Source of the DNA: Zychaea mexicana
Lineage: Eukaryota; Mucoromycota; Mucoromycetes; Mucorales; Lichtheimiaceae
NCBI RefSeq assembly: GCF_025766255.1
Contig: NW_026516727.1
Coordinates: 1-64,000 of the forward strand
DNA length: 64,000 nt
Reading direction: 5' to 3'
Below the pieces are notes generated by a model. It made no database searches, was not told the DNA's origin, and saw nothing but the letters and a program-made list of their open reading frames with translations. The position numbers and the translations under genes were made by a program. Shown piece after piece: positions 12,968-26,377 of the stretch; position 1 is the first letter of the stretch; every line of letters starts with the position of its first letter.

Positions 12968-15900
12968 ATGGAACCACCTCAGCAAGACCCGCAGTTAGAA
13001 TCGCTCGATGGCGATGGCACAATGTCTTTGCACAGTTCAACCAATTCATCACCGCCCGAACAAACCGAAGACGCCATGGATTTGTTCTTGAACCAAGTAA
13101 CGGATTACAATTCACGACACCTTTCTTACGACAGTCACCCTAGCAACCATCGCCACCACCGTTCTGGTACGTTTCTGTATTTTGCCACCATAATGCCCAA
13201 CCCGTTTCTCCCCTCCCCCTTTTATTTTTTTGTTTCTTTCCATCACGGGAAAGGTGCCTGAATATCATTTGCTTATTATGACCTTTAAATAGTACTCGAC
13301 CCTTCTAGTGTACTAATGAGCCATGACCAACATAAAATCGACCCTACAACCTCACACAGTATGACTCAGCTACCAATGAATGACCAAGAGCTAATGGAGT
13401 TGTCAGCAACTGCAAACGACGAAACAAAGTCAATCCAACAGCAACAGGAATCAATGGCAAATACTAATGCCAAGACAACGAAAGGAAAAGAAGGCGGTTT
13501 TGTCAGTGTAAGTTTATATAACATTACATGTATTTGGGATAGAGATAGCTCAATAATAACAACAATACCGTCATCGTTCGAATAGGCGTTCGCAAACCCG
13601 CTACTGCATGCTATTCCTATCCTAGCCAGAAACTGTTTGAATTTTGAAGATTTCCTTGCACAGGCAGCCCTGCATGGGTAAGCATTCAATGTTTCCTTAT
13701 CATAAGCAGTGGTATCTTAGATTGTTGTATGACACTAACTAATGTGATGATTCGTCTGTATTAGCCAAAACGGCCTTCTCGGTCCTAAGCTTCAAAAGTC
13801 GGAGGATGGCTCGTCTTCGGATTATGCAGCTCCCGACAAACTACTCTTGGATCCTACCAAGGAATCCTCTATTATGCTGTAAGTCGTCTCACAATGTTGT
13901 TTACACTGATCGCTTACTAACAGACATGCATTTATGCACAACAGTCCTGGCAGCAAAATAGCTAGCCCATATCACATTCGCGTGCTCGGCTTGCCGGAAA
14001 CAGGTGCTAAATCTCGCGTGGAGACCCAGATCAAGGTGTGCGTTCAGCTCATCAACTCTACAACCAATGAACTTGCGACCGACTGGACTCATGTGCGCCT
14101 TCCAGAACATATGGTGGCAAAAGAGAAACTAAAACGCAAGCATCAAAAGGGTGCTACGACTACGACTACTGCTGCCGCTGCAAGTAGTGGTGACGACAAT
14201 TCAGCGCTCGATGAGTCTAAATTACTTAGACTTGAGGCTGCGGTGGTATGCGACAGTCATCCGGATAACGAGATCATCATGTGCACAAGCTGTGTTCATC
14301 GAGAGGTAACTATCGAATTTCAGCTGCTTGCCTGCTTGTTCGCTTAGCGGTTGGGTTATGCTGTGTTTTATGTATGGGGTCTACACCCATGATCACGTAT
14401 CCAGAAACACTCATCATTTAACACTTGTACTCTTGTAGCGCAAACGTTTAAAACGTAAACGAGATAACAAAGTTGCACGTGCGGCCAAGAAGGAAGCAAG
14501 TGCTGCTAAATTAGCTGCCCTTTTTGCAAACGACTTGCCAGACTTGAATGACGAAGACGTGATGGCGCAGGAACGACGAAAAATTCTCTTGTTTAACTGT
14601 AGCGAGTACGTCGAGTTTCATGATGGCGAAGCAACATTGCCAACACGTGTCACTTGTTACTGTCGACATCACAGCGAAAAGACCGGGTTCAGGTACTTTT
14701 CATCTTGTACTTGTTCAAAATTAATTTTTTGATGGATTGGATTACACACACATGCTTACGCAGATACAACAAAATCATATAGGCTTGTGTTTACTGTCAA
14801 AGACTCGCACAACCACGTTATCGCCACAGGCCGATCGCCACCCATCATGATTACCGATGATCATAAGAGCTCGAAAGTACAGCAGCAGCAACAACAACAA
14901 CAGCAATCAACTACAGCACGGAAGCGAACACGCACCGAGTTTGATAACAGCAGCAGCACTGCAGAAGCACCCTCTAACTCTAAAAAGAAAGCAAACAATG
15001 CAGCCGGAGATGGTGAAACCGACTCGGGTGTGTCAAGCCCCAGTCCGATGGTATCGACTCCTCCTACTCCAACATCTCAGACTGATGAAATACCCGCCAG
15101 CCCTAACAACTCATCCGTTTCGAAATATGCAATTACTACTGCCACTACTGCCGCCACTACCCCTGCTGCTGCTGCTGCAACCAGCACTACTCCCGCCACA
15201 CCATCAATGACAGATTCGCTTCATTTAGAACAACTGCCACCTACTACCACCACAACTGCAACTGCAACTGCAACACCTACTATAACTACATCCTCATCTA
15301 CTGGAAGCCAGAGCTTCCTGTCACATATGCACCATTACAGCGACACTGTACCTGAGATACCACAGGGCGAACTGTTTGATTTCCTTAACTCTGAAGATAT
15401 CAGCGTTGATCAGTTAATATCCTCATCGTCATCGTCTGCTATTGCGCCTACCAGCGCGACAGTCGTTCCACACAATCATCAGCGAGGACAGCAACATCAG
15501 ATACTCACAGGTCGCGCTTCTTCTGCAACGCCGTCCACTTCTACTGCCATGACAGAGCGTCCCTTGCCGCAACTTCCACCTTCTACTTCGCATCGACGAC
15601 GTACATTGGCGACGGGCATGACCTGTGCTCAGCAACAGTGGCAAGCCAGCAACATGTATGCCAAAATGCAGCAAAAGAATGCAGTAGAGCGCTCAAGGAC
15701 CAATGGTCCCAATCTGCCACGCCTTCATCGACTAATTCCCTCAGAAGGACCTGTCTACGGTGGTTCAGAGGTCACAGTGCTCGGCGCTAACTTTTACGAA
15801 GGACTCACATGCTTGTTTGGTGAGAATCCGGCCGTTCCGACGCATTGCTGGAGCTCAAATACGCTACTATGCATTCTTCCTCCAGCTGCCAGTGCTGGTC

Positions 15901-16847
15901 CTGTTGTAGTTTCGTTCAAAGAACATCCTTTGATGCTCGAAGGCCAAGACGTTGTATTATTCACATACTTTGACGAAAGCGATCGTGCTTTGATGGAGCT
16001 GGCATTACAAGTTGTCGGCTTAAAGACCATGGGCAAGGTGGAAGACGCGCGCCAGATTGCCATGCGAATTGTTCAAGGCGATAGTGCAAACAAAGACAGT
16101 TCTTCTTCTTTGACAGCATTAACAACGACCAACGGCAACCAACGAAGCGCTACATTAAAAGGATTGCGTATCGAATACCGCGACATGCTTTCACTGAAAG
16201 GCGCCATGGCCGTATACGACAATGCACGCACGCTGTGCATCGGTCGACTCGAAGAACAAGTGATATCAGCGCTTGTTGCAGCAATGCACATGAACTGCAC
16301 CGCCTACATGAACGAATTATCGCTCACGAACCGTAACCAGCACAGTCTGCTGCATCTGGCGACCATCTGCGGCTATGATCGACTCGTCAAAACCCTGGTA
16401 AAACTTGGCTGCGATGTGGATCAGTCCGATCATAACGGCTTTACTGCACTGCATTTTGCGAGCTGGACTGGCAAAGTGGACATTGTCCAAGCATTGATAG
16501 CCAAAGCCAACCTTGACGCACGTAACATCATGGGCAAGACACCTGAAAAGATGGCGTTGGAGGCAGGACACAAGCATGTCTTGGAGCTGTTCAAACGATT
16601 GCCAAACAGACGCCAGCGACGCCAAAAGAAGCGGAAACAAGGCGACGGCGATGACAAGGACGATGTACGTATACCACTGTCTGAATTCATTCCTTCCGAT
16701 GCCGTGGAGACCGCACGCGCCGTGCTGCCTACCCGGTTGAACAACATGCTTTCTACATTTTATACAATTTCTGTTAATACCGCTTGTGTCAAAAACCTTG
16801 GCGTAGCGGTTGGTCAAGTATATAACTTTATGTTGGATCCGTTCTAA
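12968..16847 (+). CDS. Mga2/Spt23-like transcription factor (IPT/TIG plus ankyrin)
   Basis: Predicted 1099 residues from seven exons: 12968-13166, 13293-13507, 13586-13677, 13765-13878, 13945-14305, 14439-14692 and 14783-16847. Order of parts: acidic, disordered N-terminus; SPT23/MGA2-type DNA-binding region (about residues 207-430, with HIRVLGLPETGAKSRVETQI and VRLPEHMVAKEKLKRK); long Gln/Thr/Ala/Ser linker; IPT/TIG domain (about 720-815, PSEGPVYGGSEVTVLG); ankyrin repeats (about 925-1015, with SLLHLATICGYDRLVKTL and GFTALHFASW). Yeast Mga2 and Spt23 are ER-anchored activators of the fatty-acid desaturase gene OLE1. Total length matches yeast Mga2, but the C-terminus here (ending NFMLDPF) shows no hydrophobic membrane segment, so proteasome-controlled release from the ER may not apply. 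Downstream sequence offers no extra exon with a membrane span. Confidence 0.88.
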
Positions 16848-18600
16848 TTCGATTCCTTACTTTTTTCCTTCCTCCTTACCCGATACACAGTCCTTTCTTT
16901 CTCTATTTCCCTTTCATTCACCCCTTCCATTTACATTTTGTTCAGATACCTCGTTACTATAATTTTAAAACAAAGTTTGATCTTTACATCATAATATATC
17001 TATATAGCATAGTCCATTCTAAACATTATATTATTTTTTAAGAAATGCAAACGAGACAACATATGCGCAATAAGATATTGTACAAGGTGGTGAAGATTGA
17101 GAGTTCTCTTCTATACAACCCCTTATATGTACAGTATACTTGGAGCATCTCCAGCAGATTCGCTAAAAGTTAATTTTGGCGAGCCAGATACAGTAACGAA
17201 TCGCCTCTACAGCAGCTTATACAACTGAATTGCTAAATTTTCATCATCTGGATTTCTTTTCTCTTTGTAATATATGTATACAAACATCAATGGAACCTAC
17301 TATCGATCATCATACAATCAAGTGTTTTATTTAGAAATGAAAAATCCTTAATAGTTAGTAAGTGCAGTGGAGAGGCTCTTTCAACCGCGCGAAACCATCC
17401 AAGTGGGTGTTGACTGAAATTATAGCAGGTAGTCAATGCTACCTCATATTCCCTGTAAAACAATGTACCCAAATCAAGCCGTAATCCCGAGCCAGTCGAT
17501 AGGTACAATGGATCCCTCGCTTTAGGCAAATGCTTGAACAGATTGGGCTAAAATCTTCAATCTTCAAAGAAGGGCGGTACATAATGTGAAGACCACAACG
17601 ATTGGTGCAAAAAGCAAAAGAAAGCCGTGTTGATATGATACCAAATGCACAAGGTCGTGATGAAACTTGGATTTTTCAAACTTTACATACAAATCCAAAG
17701 ATGAAAAATGGCCCAAGCGTATTTATAAATGTTCGGCCCTGCTAAGTACAGCTGGAAAGTTTGGAGTCCATCGGTGGAAATGGATCAGAAAGTGACTCCA
17801 TCGTCAATGTATATGTTAAAAGCTGGATGGATGTTCGACAACACATATACCCGCACTCATAGAGATTACAAGTTAAATTACTCTCATTCAAAATTTTGAC
17901 TTACGTCGGTTTAACTGACTTTCCTAAAGGAATCATACCTGTCACGCCAAACATGTACGCAACCTCCCCCGATATATATCAAGGAGAGCAATCGTATGGC
18001 TCCACCCCGAGACACAGCGTGGGTGAGATCGGTAAGAACGATAGCGACGGCGTTGAAAAAAGAGAATGTGTAGAGATACCATTGTTTCGTCCACAGAAAG
18101 CTTAAACGAGCTGGTCAATATAGCTTCATGTTTGCTATGTAATTGATATAACAACATCAACATACCATCGCTATCTCCCCAAGAAAAATTGTGATATATC
18201 GATGATGGAGGCTGTGCTTTTGGGATTAAGTCTTTCTTAGAGAGCTTGTGTACTACTACATTTGAGACCAATGTATGAGCATAGCAAGAAATTGACAATC
18301 CCACCTCTACTGCATACAGCCTCTGTGATTATATGATGTGTCCATAGTCATCATCAAGCAGAGACCTGCTGACGCTGTAATACAGTATTGAAATTTACTC
18401 CATATAGTGAAGATTAGTAAAACTCTCATTATAAACTATAAGATCTTTACACAAACATGAATATACACAAGAAGTAGATAGCTGCTAGATGAATAAATTT
18501 CTTGTTTATTTATAAGAATGAATGTAAGTTTTGAAATGCAAGTAGAAAATACAGAATGACAATGATAAGAAAAGGTTCATTTTCTCACAGCTCCCAGGAT
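16848..18600. other. Spacer with decayed open frames
   Basis: No complete gene. Minus-strand open runs at 17529-17287 and 18304-17942 contain protein-like stretches (LGWFRAVERASPLHLLTIKD; SSFKLSVDETMVSLHI). The second has a DE motif seen in DDE-type transposases, but no full domain is present. A degraded DNA transposon is a guess. Confidence 0.3.
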
Positions 18601-20557
18601 CTAATCATCCCATCCGCCAACATCCAAACCGGTGCCTGTACTCGTCTCCTTTTCTTTTTGATTCAGCAGCACATCCAGCACATCCACTTCCGACTTGGCA
18701 GCTTTCTTTTGATTCTCAGTCATTTCCACCACGCCGACAATGCCAGATCGTTCACGCAGAGCATCCGAGACCGAGCGAACTGATTCATTCTGGTTGTTAA
18801 CTTTCTTATCCTCTCCTCCGTTTTTGACAAAGAATTGATCACCGCCCTTTGCTGATCCACCAGCTTTATTCGTCTTTCGCTTCTTCTCTGTTGGCTCTTT
18901 TGTTGTTGCTTGGTTTTCGATCTTTTTGTCGGCAGATGCGTCCTTGCGCTTCTTGCTCGGTTCGTTTGTAGTAGTAGATGCCGTCTTGGTTTGCACCTGT
19001 TTCTTGCTTTCTTTTGTTGTAGGCTTGTTTGCTGTTGCCGATGGAGCTGCCTTGACATCTGCTTTTTTGGTATCCTCCTTTTTCTTCTTTTTCTTATCAT
19101 CGTTTGCAGACGCAACTGTACTCGTCGCTGCCAGAACAGGCTTCTTGACCTTGGTTTTTGGCTTGGATGTATTCTGTAGATCTTCAGGCTCGCCTTCCTC
19201 CTTGCGCTGTTGTTTCTTGGCACGGCTCGCAGCGGTTTCGTCGTCATATCGTGAGCGTTTCTTGCGTGGAGTTTCCTCTGCTTCCAGCAACATTTTCGCC
19301 TCTTCCTTTTCTTCTTTAGCACGCTTCAAACGCTGCTTTTTCTCCATCAGTTTTGGATTGGCTCGCTGTTTCTCCCTTCGTTCGAGGAACTTGGCATCAA
19401 AGCGTTCACCATCCAGAACACGCAAAGTTGGCAACAGCTGACGAATCTTTTTTTTTTTTTCAATAAAAAACATATACCGATACGATTAGTTTTTAACTCG
19501 ACGATCTTGTAAAAGCCAAACAATTTTTTTTACCTTTTGTTCATATTTTTCCTTAAGGGTAATTGGGTTTCCTTTCAGATTAAGATTGGTCAACTTCAAC
19601 AGCGAACCAAGTGCAGCAACATCCCTAAGGAAACAAGAGGGATTATTAGACCCTTTTTATTGACCAAACTGTCTGCATTTCAAGAAGAAAGCACATAGCT
19701 TACCGCCACTCAGCAAGGCCGTTGTTTCCACAGTCCAGAATCTCGAGCGAGCCACAATTTCGTAGGGTATCAGGTATCTTGCTAATTTCATTATCGTTGA
19801 CTCTGAGTTCCTTGAGGGCGGTATTGGAGGAGAAATCGGGCAAATCCTTCAGCTCATTGTGTGCTAGCGAGAGCTTGAACAGACCGGTCAATGCGGGTAA
19901 TGGTGGCATCATCTCAATAGAGTTGTGTGACAGCACTACACAATATCGCTCTTTCGGTTAGTACCGGCAAATTGGGGATATATACACACAACTAGGCTAA
20001 ATCACAGAAACACACAAAAAGCTTGCCCGTGTACCAACTGTACATTGAAAGCTTTACCTAGTGTGTTGAGGTCTGCCAACGAGGCAAATGAATCACCATC
20101 CACGGACGAAATATCGTTATTGTTGAGGATAAGTGCCTTTAGACTTTTAAAGGTCGCGATGGTTGGATCGATCGTGTTTAAGCGATTTCGGCTCACGTTG
20201 AGAACTTTTGGAAAAAAAATTCGAATTAAGTATACGATTGTGAGACACATTGGTGTAATGATCCTTTGTCTTCAAAGGAGATAGCTTTTTACCTGTGAGT
20301 TTGGGTAAGTTTTTCAGTGTTTTCAACATTGTAATGTTATTGTTTGCCAGGTTGAGCCACGTTAATGTGGTCAAGGAGTTCAATGGTGCAAGAGCGCCAC
20401 TTGATAACGTGTTATTGCTGAGATCCAGTTTTCGTAGCGAGGAGCATGCTGAGACGTCGTCGATGGCAGAGATTTCTTTCTTTGTTGCTTTGATCTCTGT
20501 GATCTCGGCCAACGGTTTGTCGTGCCACTCGGATATAGTTTCTGTTGTCAGTTGCAT
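18601..20557 (-). CDS. Leucine-rich-repeat protein with Lys-rich C-terminal tail
   Basis: Predicted 526 residues from five minus-strand exons: 20557-20293, 20204-20058, 19935-19704, 19624-19534 and 19446-18601, all in frame. The first half is SDS22-like LRRs with at least eight units (LRKLDLSNNTLS, LTWLNLANNNITML, LNVSRNRLNTI, LKALILNNNDI, LSHNSIEMMPPL, LSLAHNELKDLP, LRVNDNEISKIP, LTNLNLKGNPI). A cap-like RVLDGERFD segment closes the repeats. The second half is a highly charged Lys/Glu/Ala/Thr tail with several KKRK-type basic clusters, typical of nuclear or nucleolar targeting, and ends in a conserved-looking LDVGGWDD. The start was set at MQLTTETISEW; the frame stays open further upstream, but that stretch is not LRR-like. 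A scaffold role in the nucleus is inference. Confidence 0.82.
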
Positions 20558-20859
20558 ATTACTTTTTGGAAGTGCTGGGCTCAAAGAACTAGATAAAAAA
20601 CACACGTGGGGCTCCGATCGCATTTTTAAGAGAAATTTGGGCTGAAATGATCTACTGAAGGGGATCACATAGTACACACACACGCATTGATTGGCCAATA
20701 TGCTCCCTATGAGTCTGATGGAAGAAGATGCGAACACTATCAGACGGATAGCGGGAATTATTGATGCTGTTTCTGTAAAGCTACTGACAGCGAGTGACGT
20801 ACATGTCATTGTAACAAAAAGGCCTATATTCAGCACGAGAAAAACCGCGACTGATTGAT

Positions 20860-21030
20860 TCAGCTGCCATCGAGAAACGGAGCTCGCAGCCAGTTGCCCT
20901 CGCCACGTCGACGATACTGTAGCTCTCCAGGAAAGAAGCAAGCACGGCTCTCACTTTCGATTTCCTCAGCCTGTCTTACATCAAGCAGGTCACCAAATAG
21001 CATGGTCGCTGGCCAGCATACAAATTTCAT
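20860..21030 (-). CDS. Possible small protein, 56 residues, unidentified
   Basis: An intact minus-strand ATG frame with good amino-acid composition (DLLDVRQAEEIESES, FFPGELQYRRRGEGNWLRAP) lies in the divergent spacer between the LRR gene and the aldehyde dehydrogenase gene. It could be a complete small gene or one exon of a longer one; another open run just upstream (IATFLNRKIWVARNDY) is in a different frame. No family recognised. Confidence 0.3.
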   Translation of the reverse strand: MKFVCWPATMLFGDLLDVRQAEEIESESRACFFPGELQYRRRGEGNWLRAPFLDGS

Positions 21031-21191
21031 AATCATTACGCGCGACCCAGATTTTTCTGTTCAGGAAAGTGGCTATAATCATATCAAGTTTTACTCCTTG
21101 CTCGAACTCAAAGCACCTTCAGCCATCAGAGCGTCTCTCAAAATATAGCAGGACAACACCTCTCGAACGTGCGTTACAGTACGAAAACCGA

Positions 21192-21364
21192 ATGTTCGCC
21201 TTCGTGGTAAGCACGAGTTTTGTTATATTTTTCGGGTTCGAACTGTTACTAGGCTTCTTTTTCAGCTAGACACGGATTCAAGAAACTCGAATTCTGGCGA
21301 TGTCGTTTTAAAGCTCAGTGCACCAAGTACTAGTTATAAAGAAAAAGACACTGTAGCTTTTTGA
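21192..21364 (+). CDS. Possible small spliced protein, unidentified
   Basis: Two exons, 21192-21206 and 21266-21364, joined by a clean GTAAGC...TTTTTCAG intron (21207-21265), encode a 37-residue product ending SYKEKDTVAF. The frame stays open upstream of the ATG (LERALQYENR), so the true start may lie in an earlier exon. No family recognised. Confidence 0.3.
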
Positions 21365-21701
21365 ATATCGATTATAAATGAAAAAGAACCGAAACAGTGG
21401 CAAAAGGAATCACCACTAAATTCTTTTTCACATGCCACCACCGACACAGAGAAATGTATTGTGTGTATCATACCTACTGCATTTAGGCATTATGAGCCCG
21501 GATGAACAAGCGCCTAATCATTTGAACCAGCAACTGCTCTGGCTCCTCTGCCGCTCCGCAACTGTACACTGTAAGCGTGAATTTTCCACAAAAGGTAATC
21601 CTGAGAAATACACCCGTCAGCAGAGAGAAACAACTCACTTTTCCTCTCCTTTTATTTTCGTTCCTTTTCTCTCCATTCTTTAAGAAACATTGACCAACAT
21701 C

Positions 21702-24161
<2,460 letters not shown>

Positions 24162-25001
24162 ACGCTGTACAGCGACGAAATAAAGTATATCATTCTTAAT
24201 GTGTAATGTATAATCTTGAAAGTATCATTGGTCTCCTTTCCTTTCCACACAACCACTGCTTGATACTGTGTACATTACTGAAGGATATTATACATTAAAC
24301 CCAAGTGAGAACATGCACGCAGACATCGTATGAAACTGATGCTAAGGATAGCAAACGTAAGAGATACATATATTAAAAGTGTTGCTGCTTGCGATACTTC
24401 CACATCGCAAAGGGAAGCTGAGTTCTATTATGCGTGCGGGTTTTCCACATCCTTGGTTATGCAGCTATCGATTCAGCGATAACACGAGAGCCGCTTATTG
24501 TGTGACTTTTTACTGGACACAAAAGAGAAACTACTGAATTCGTATGCTCTATCGGCAGCAGTGAAACTGAACTATTGAACCCAAAAAAAAATGGGTGGTA
24601 GAATGACATGGTCAACTAGGGCCGGAATTGTTTTGTCATGTTAAGAAACACGAAAAAAAGAGTCAGCCGCTTTCGACAGCGAGTTTTTGATAAAGATCGG
24701 AAACTACAAGTGTGCACCGGAACATTCAAACAATTGTTGCAATGACTGCCATTTCAAGTGCTCTTTTTTCAAAGGAGTGCTTCACGTGTACGAGGTGCTT
24801 TACATATGGAACAAGGGCTGCTACAGGCAGTAATAGAGTATGATGCTATTGATAACGTCACTTCCACTCGAGCCTATTTCTAAAAGGGATATATAAGATA
24901 GCTGACGTGCTCTAGGGCCACGTCTTTTTTTCTCTCTCCTTTCTCTCACTTTTCTTTTCCTTTGCCCTTTTCAACTCCTTTTTTTTCAAAACAACAACAC
25001 G
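24162..25001. other. Spacer and arginase promoter
   Basis: No gene seen. The last 60 bases before the arginase ATG are a strong pyrimidine tract, typical of a highly expressed fungal leader. Confidence 0.5.
24890..24897 (+). promoter_or_regulatory. TATA box of arginase gene
   Basis: TATATAAG lies 105 bases upstream of the ATG and is followed by a CT-rich leader, a common core-promoter layout in this window. Confidence 0.5.
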
Positions 25002-26106
25002 ATGACGGCACAAACTCCACTGATCAAGTCTAAACAAGTATCAATCATCGGGGTCCCGTTCAACGGTGGCCAACCCCAGGCAGGCGTAGAAAAAGGGCCG
25101 CTGCGACTTGTCGAATCGGGACTGGCCGAACAGCTTGAAGAACTCGGATGGGCCGTTGAGCATGAGTCCAATGAACAAACCATCAGCGAGCTACGTCCAG
25201 CATCGGACCCAGACGTCATGAACCTAAAGCAGCCCAAGTATGTTTCTGCTGTCACACAAAATGTTGCCCAGCAGATTCATGAGCGTGCGAAACAGGGCAA
25301 GTTTGTTCTCACGCTGGGAGGAGATCATTCCGTCGCACTGGCTACTGTGTCCGGTGTCTTTGGCTCTTACCCCGATGCTTGTCTTGTCTGGGTCGACGCT
25401 CACGCGGTACGTAATGATGCATAACCCCCCCCCACACACACACCCTCCTTTGTCCTTCTTTTATCTGATTGTGGTGAGGATATTATCTTCAAACAAAGGA
25501 CCTTAATACACCGGAAGCAACCGAAAGTGGAAATGTGCATGGATGCCCTTTGAGCTTTTTGATGGGTCTGTCGACGGACCATCCGGATTTCCAATGGGTC
25601 AAGCCTGTGTTGAAGGCGAATCGTTTGGTGTATATTGGCTTGCGCGATCTTGATGGGTTCGAAAAGAAAACGATCAAGGAACTGGGCATTCCGGCGTTCA
25701 CCATGCATCATGTTGACAAGTGGGGTATCGGCACTGTCGTTGAAACGGCTCTGAACCATGTGAACCCTAAGCGAGACTTGCCTATCCATCTTTCCTTTGA
25801 TGTGGATGCTTTAGACCCTTCGGTGGCACCAAGCACGGTGAGTGCCTAAAAAATAACATGTGGAGACCTGTTTATCCTGTGCTAATTGCTGTTGTATATC
25901 ATCTCAATCAGGGCACTCCTGTCCGTGGTGGGCTGACATTCCGTGAAGGGCACTATATCTGTGAGGCTCTTGCCGAAACCGGTCTTTTGGTGGCTGCAGA
26001 TATCATGGAGGTCAACCCTACTCTTGAGGATGAACTGGCTGCGGCCCAGACGATACAAGTCGGATGCTCACTAGCACGTTGCTGCTTAGGAGAAACACTT
26101 TTATAA
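25002..26106 (+). CDS. CAR1: Arginase
   Basis: Predicted 312 residues from three exons: 25002-25406, 25499-25837 and 25912-26106. Hydrolyses L-arginine to ornithine and urea. All manganese-binding motifs are visible: [25 protein letters not shown] (the first intron falls right after DAHA), SGNVHGCPL and [19 protein letters not shown] with the second intron inside it. [15 protein letters not shown] and [11 protein letters not shown] complete the family signature. The length is usual for fungal arginase. Expected in the cytosol; the enzyme opens arginine use as a nitrogen source. The DUR3 urea transporter gene is 5 kb downstream. The 3' end converges on the NDP-kinase fusion gene with 271 bases between stop codons. 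Confidence 0.97.
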
Positions 26107-26377
26107 ACTGTAGAGCCCCAACCATGTTATTATTACGATGATCCAATACAACTACAGCAACTGCAATTATAATATGATACTATTTTTGAACATGTGTTTA
26201 GATGTGTGGGTGTGTGCTTATAGAGATGAAAAAACTGTCGATGTGTATATTCCAGCAACAAAAATAAATGGGATTAGAAGAGAAATGGGTGGTATAAGAG
26301 TGCTGGGGAGGTCTATGGCTAATAACACGCTCCCCTCGCTTGTCACAGTCCTGGACTGGTAGATTAGATATATGCCC

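Noticed and set aside
17942..18304. PiggyBac-like transposase fragment on the minus strand
   Set aside because: Only a short DE-containing stretch suggests it; the conserved residues expected after that motif are absent.
20558..20941. Upstream extension of the LRR gene's first exon
   Set aside because: The frame is open to 20941 but the extra residues are hydrophobic and unlike the LRR family; MQLTTETISEW is the better start.
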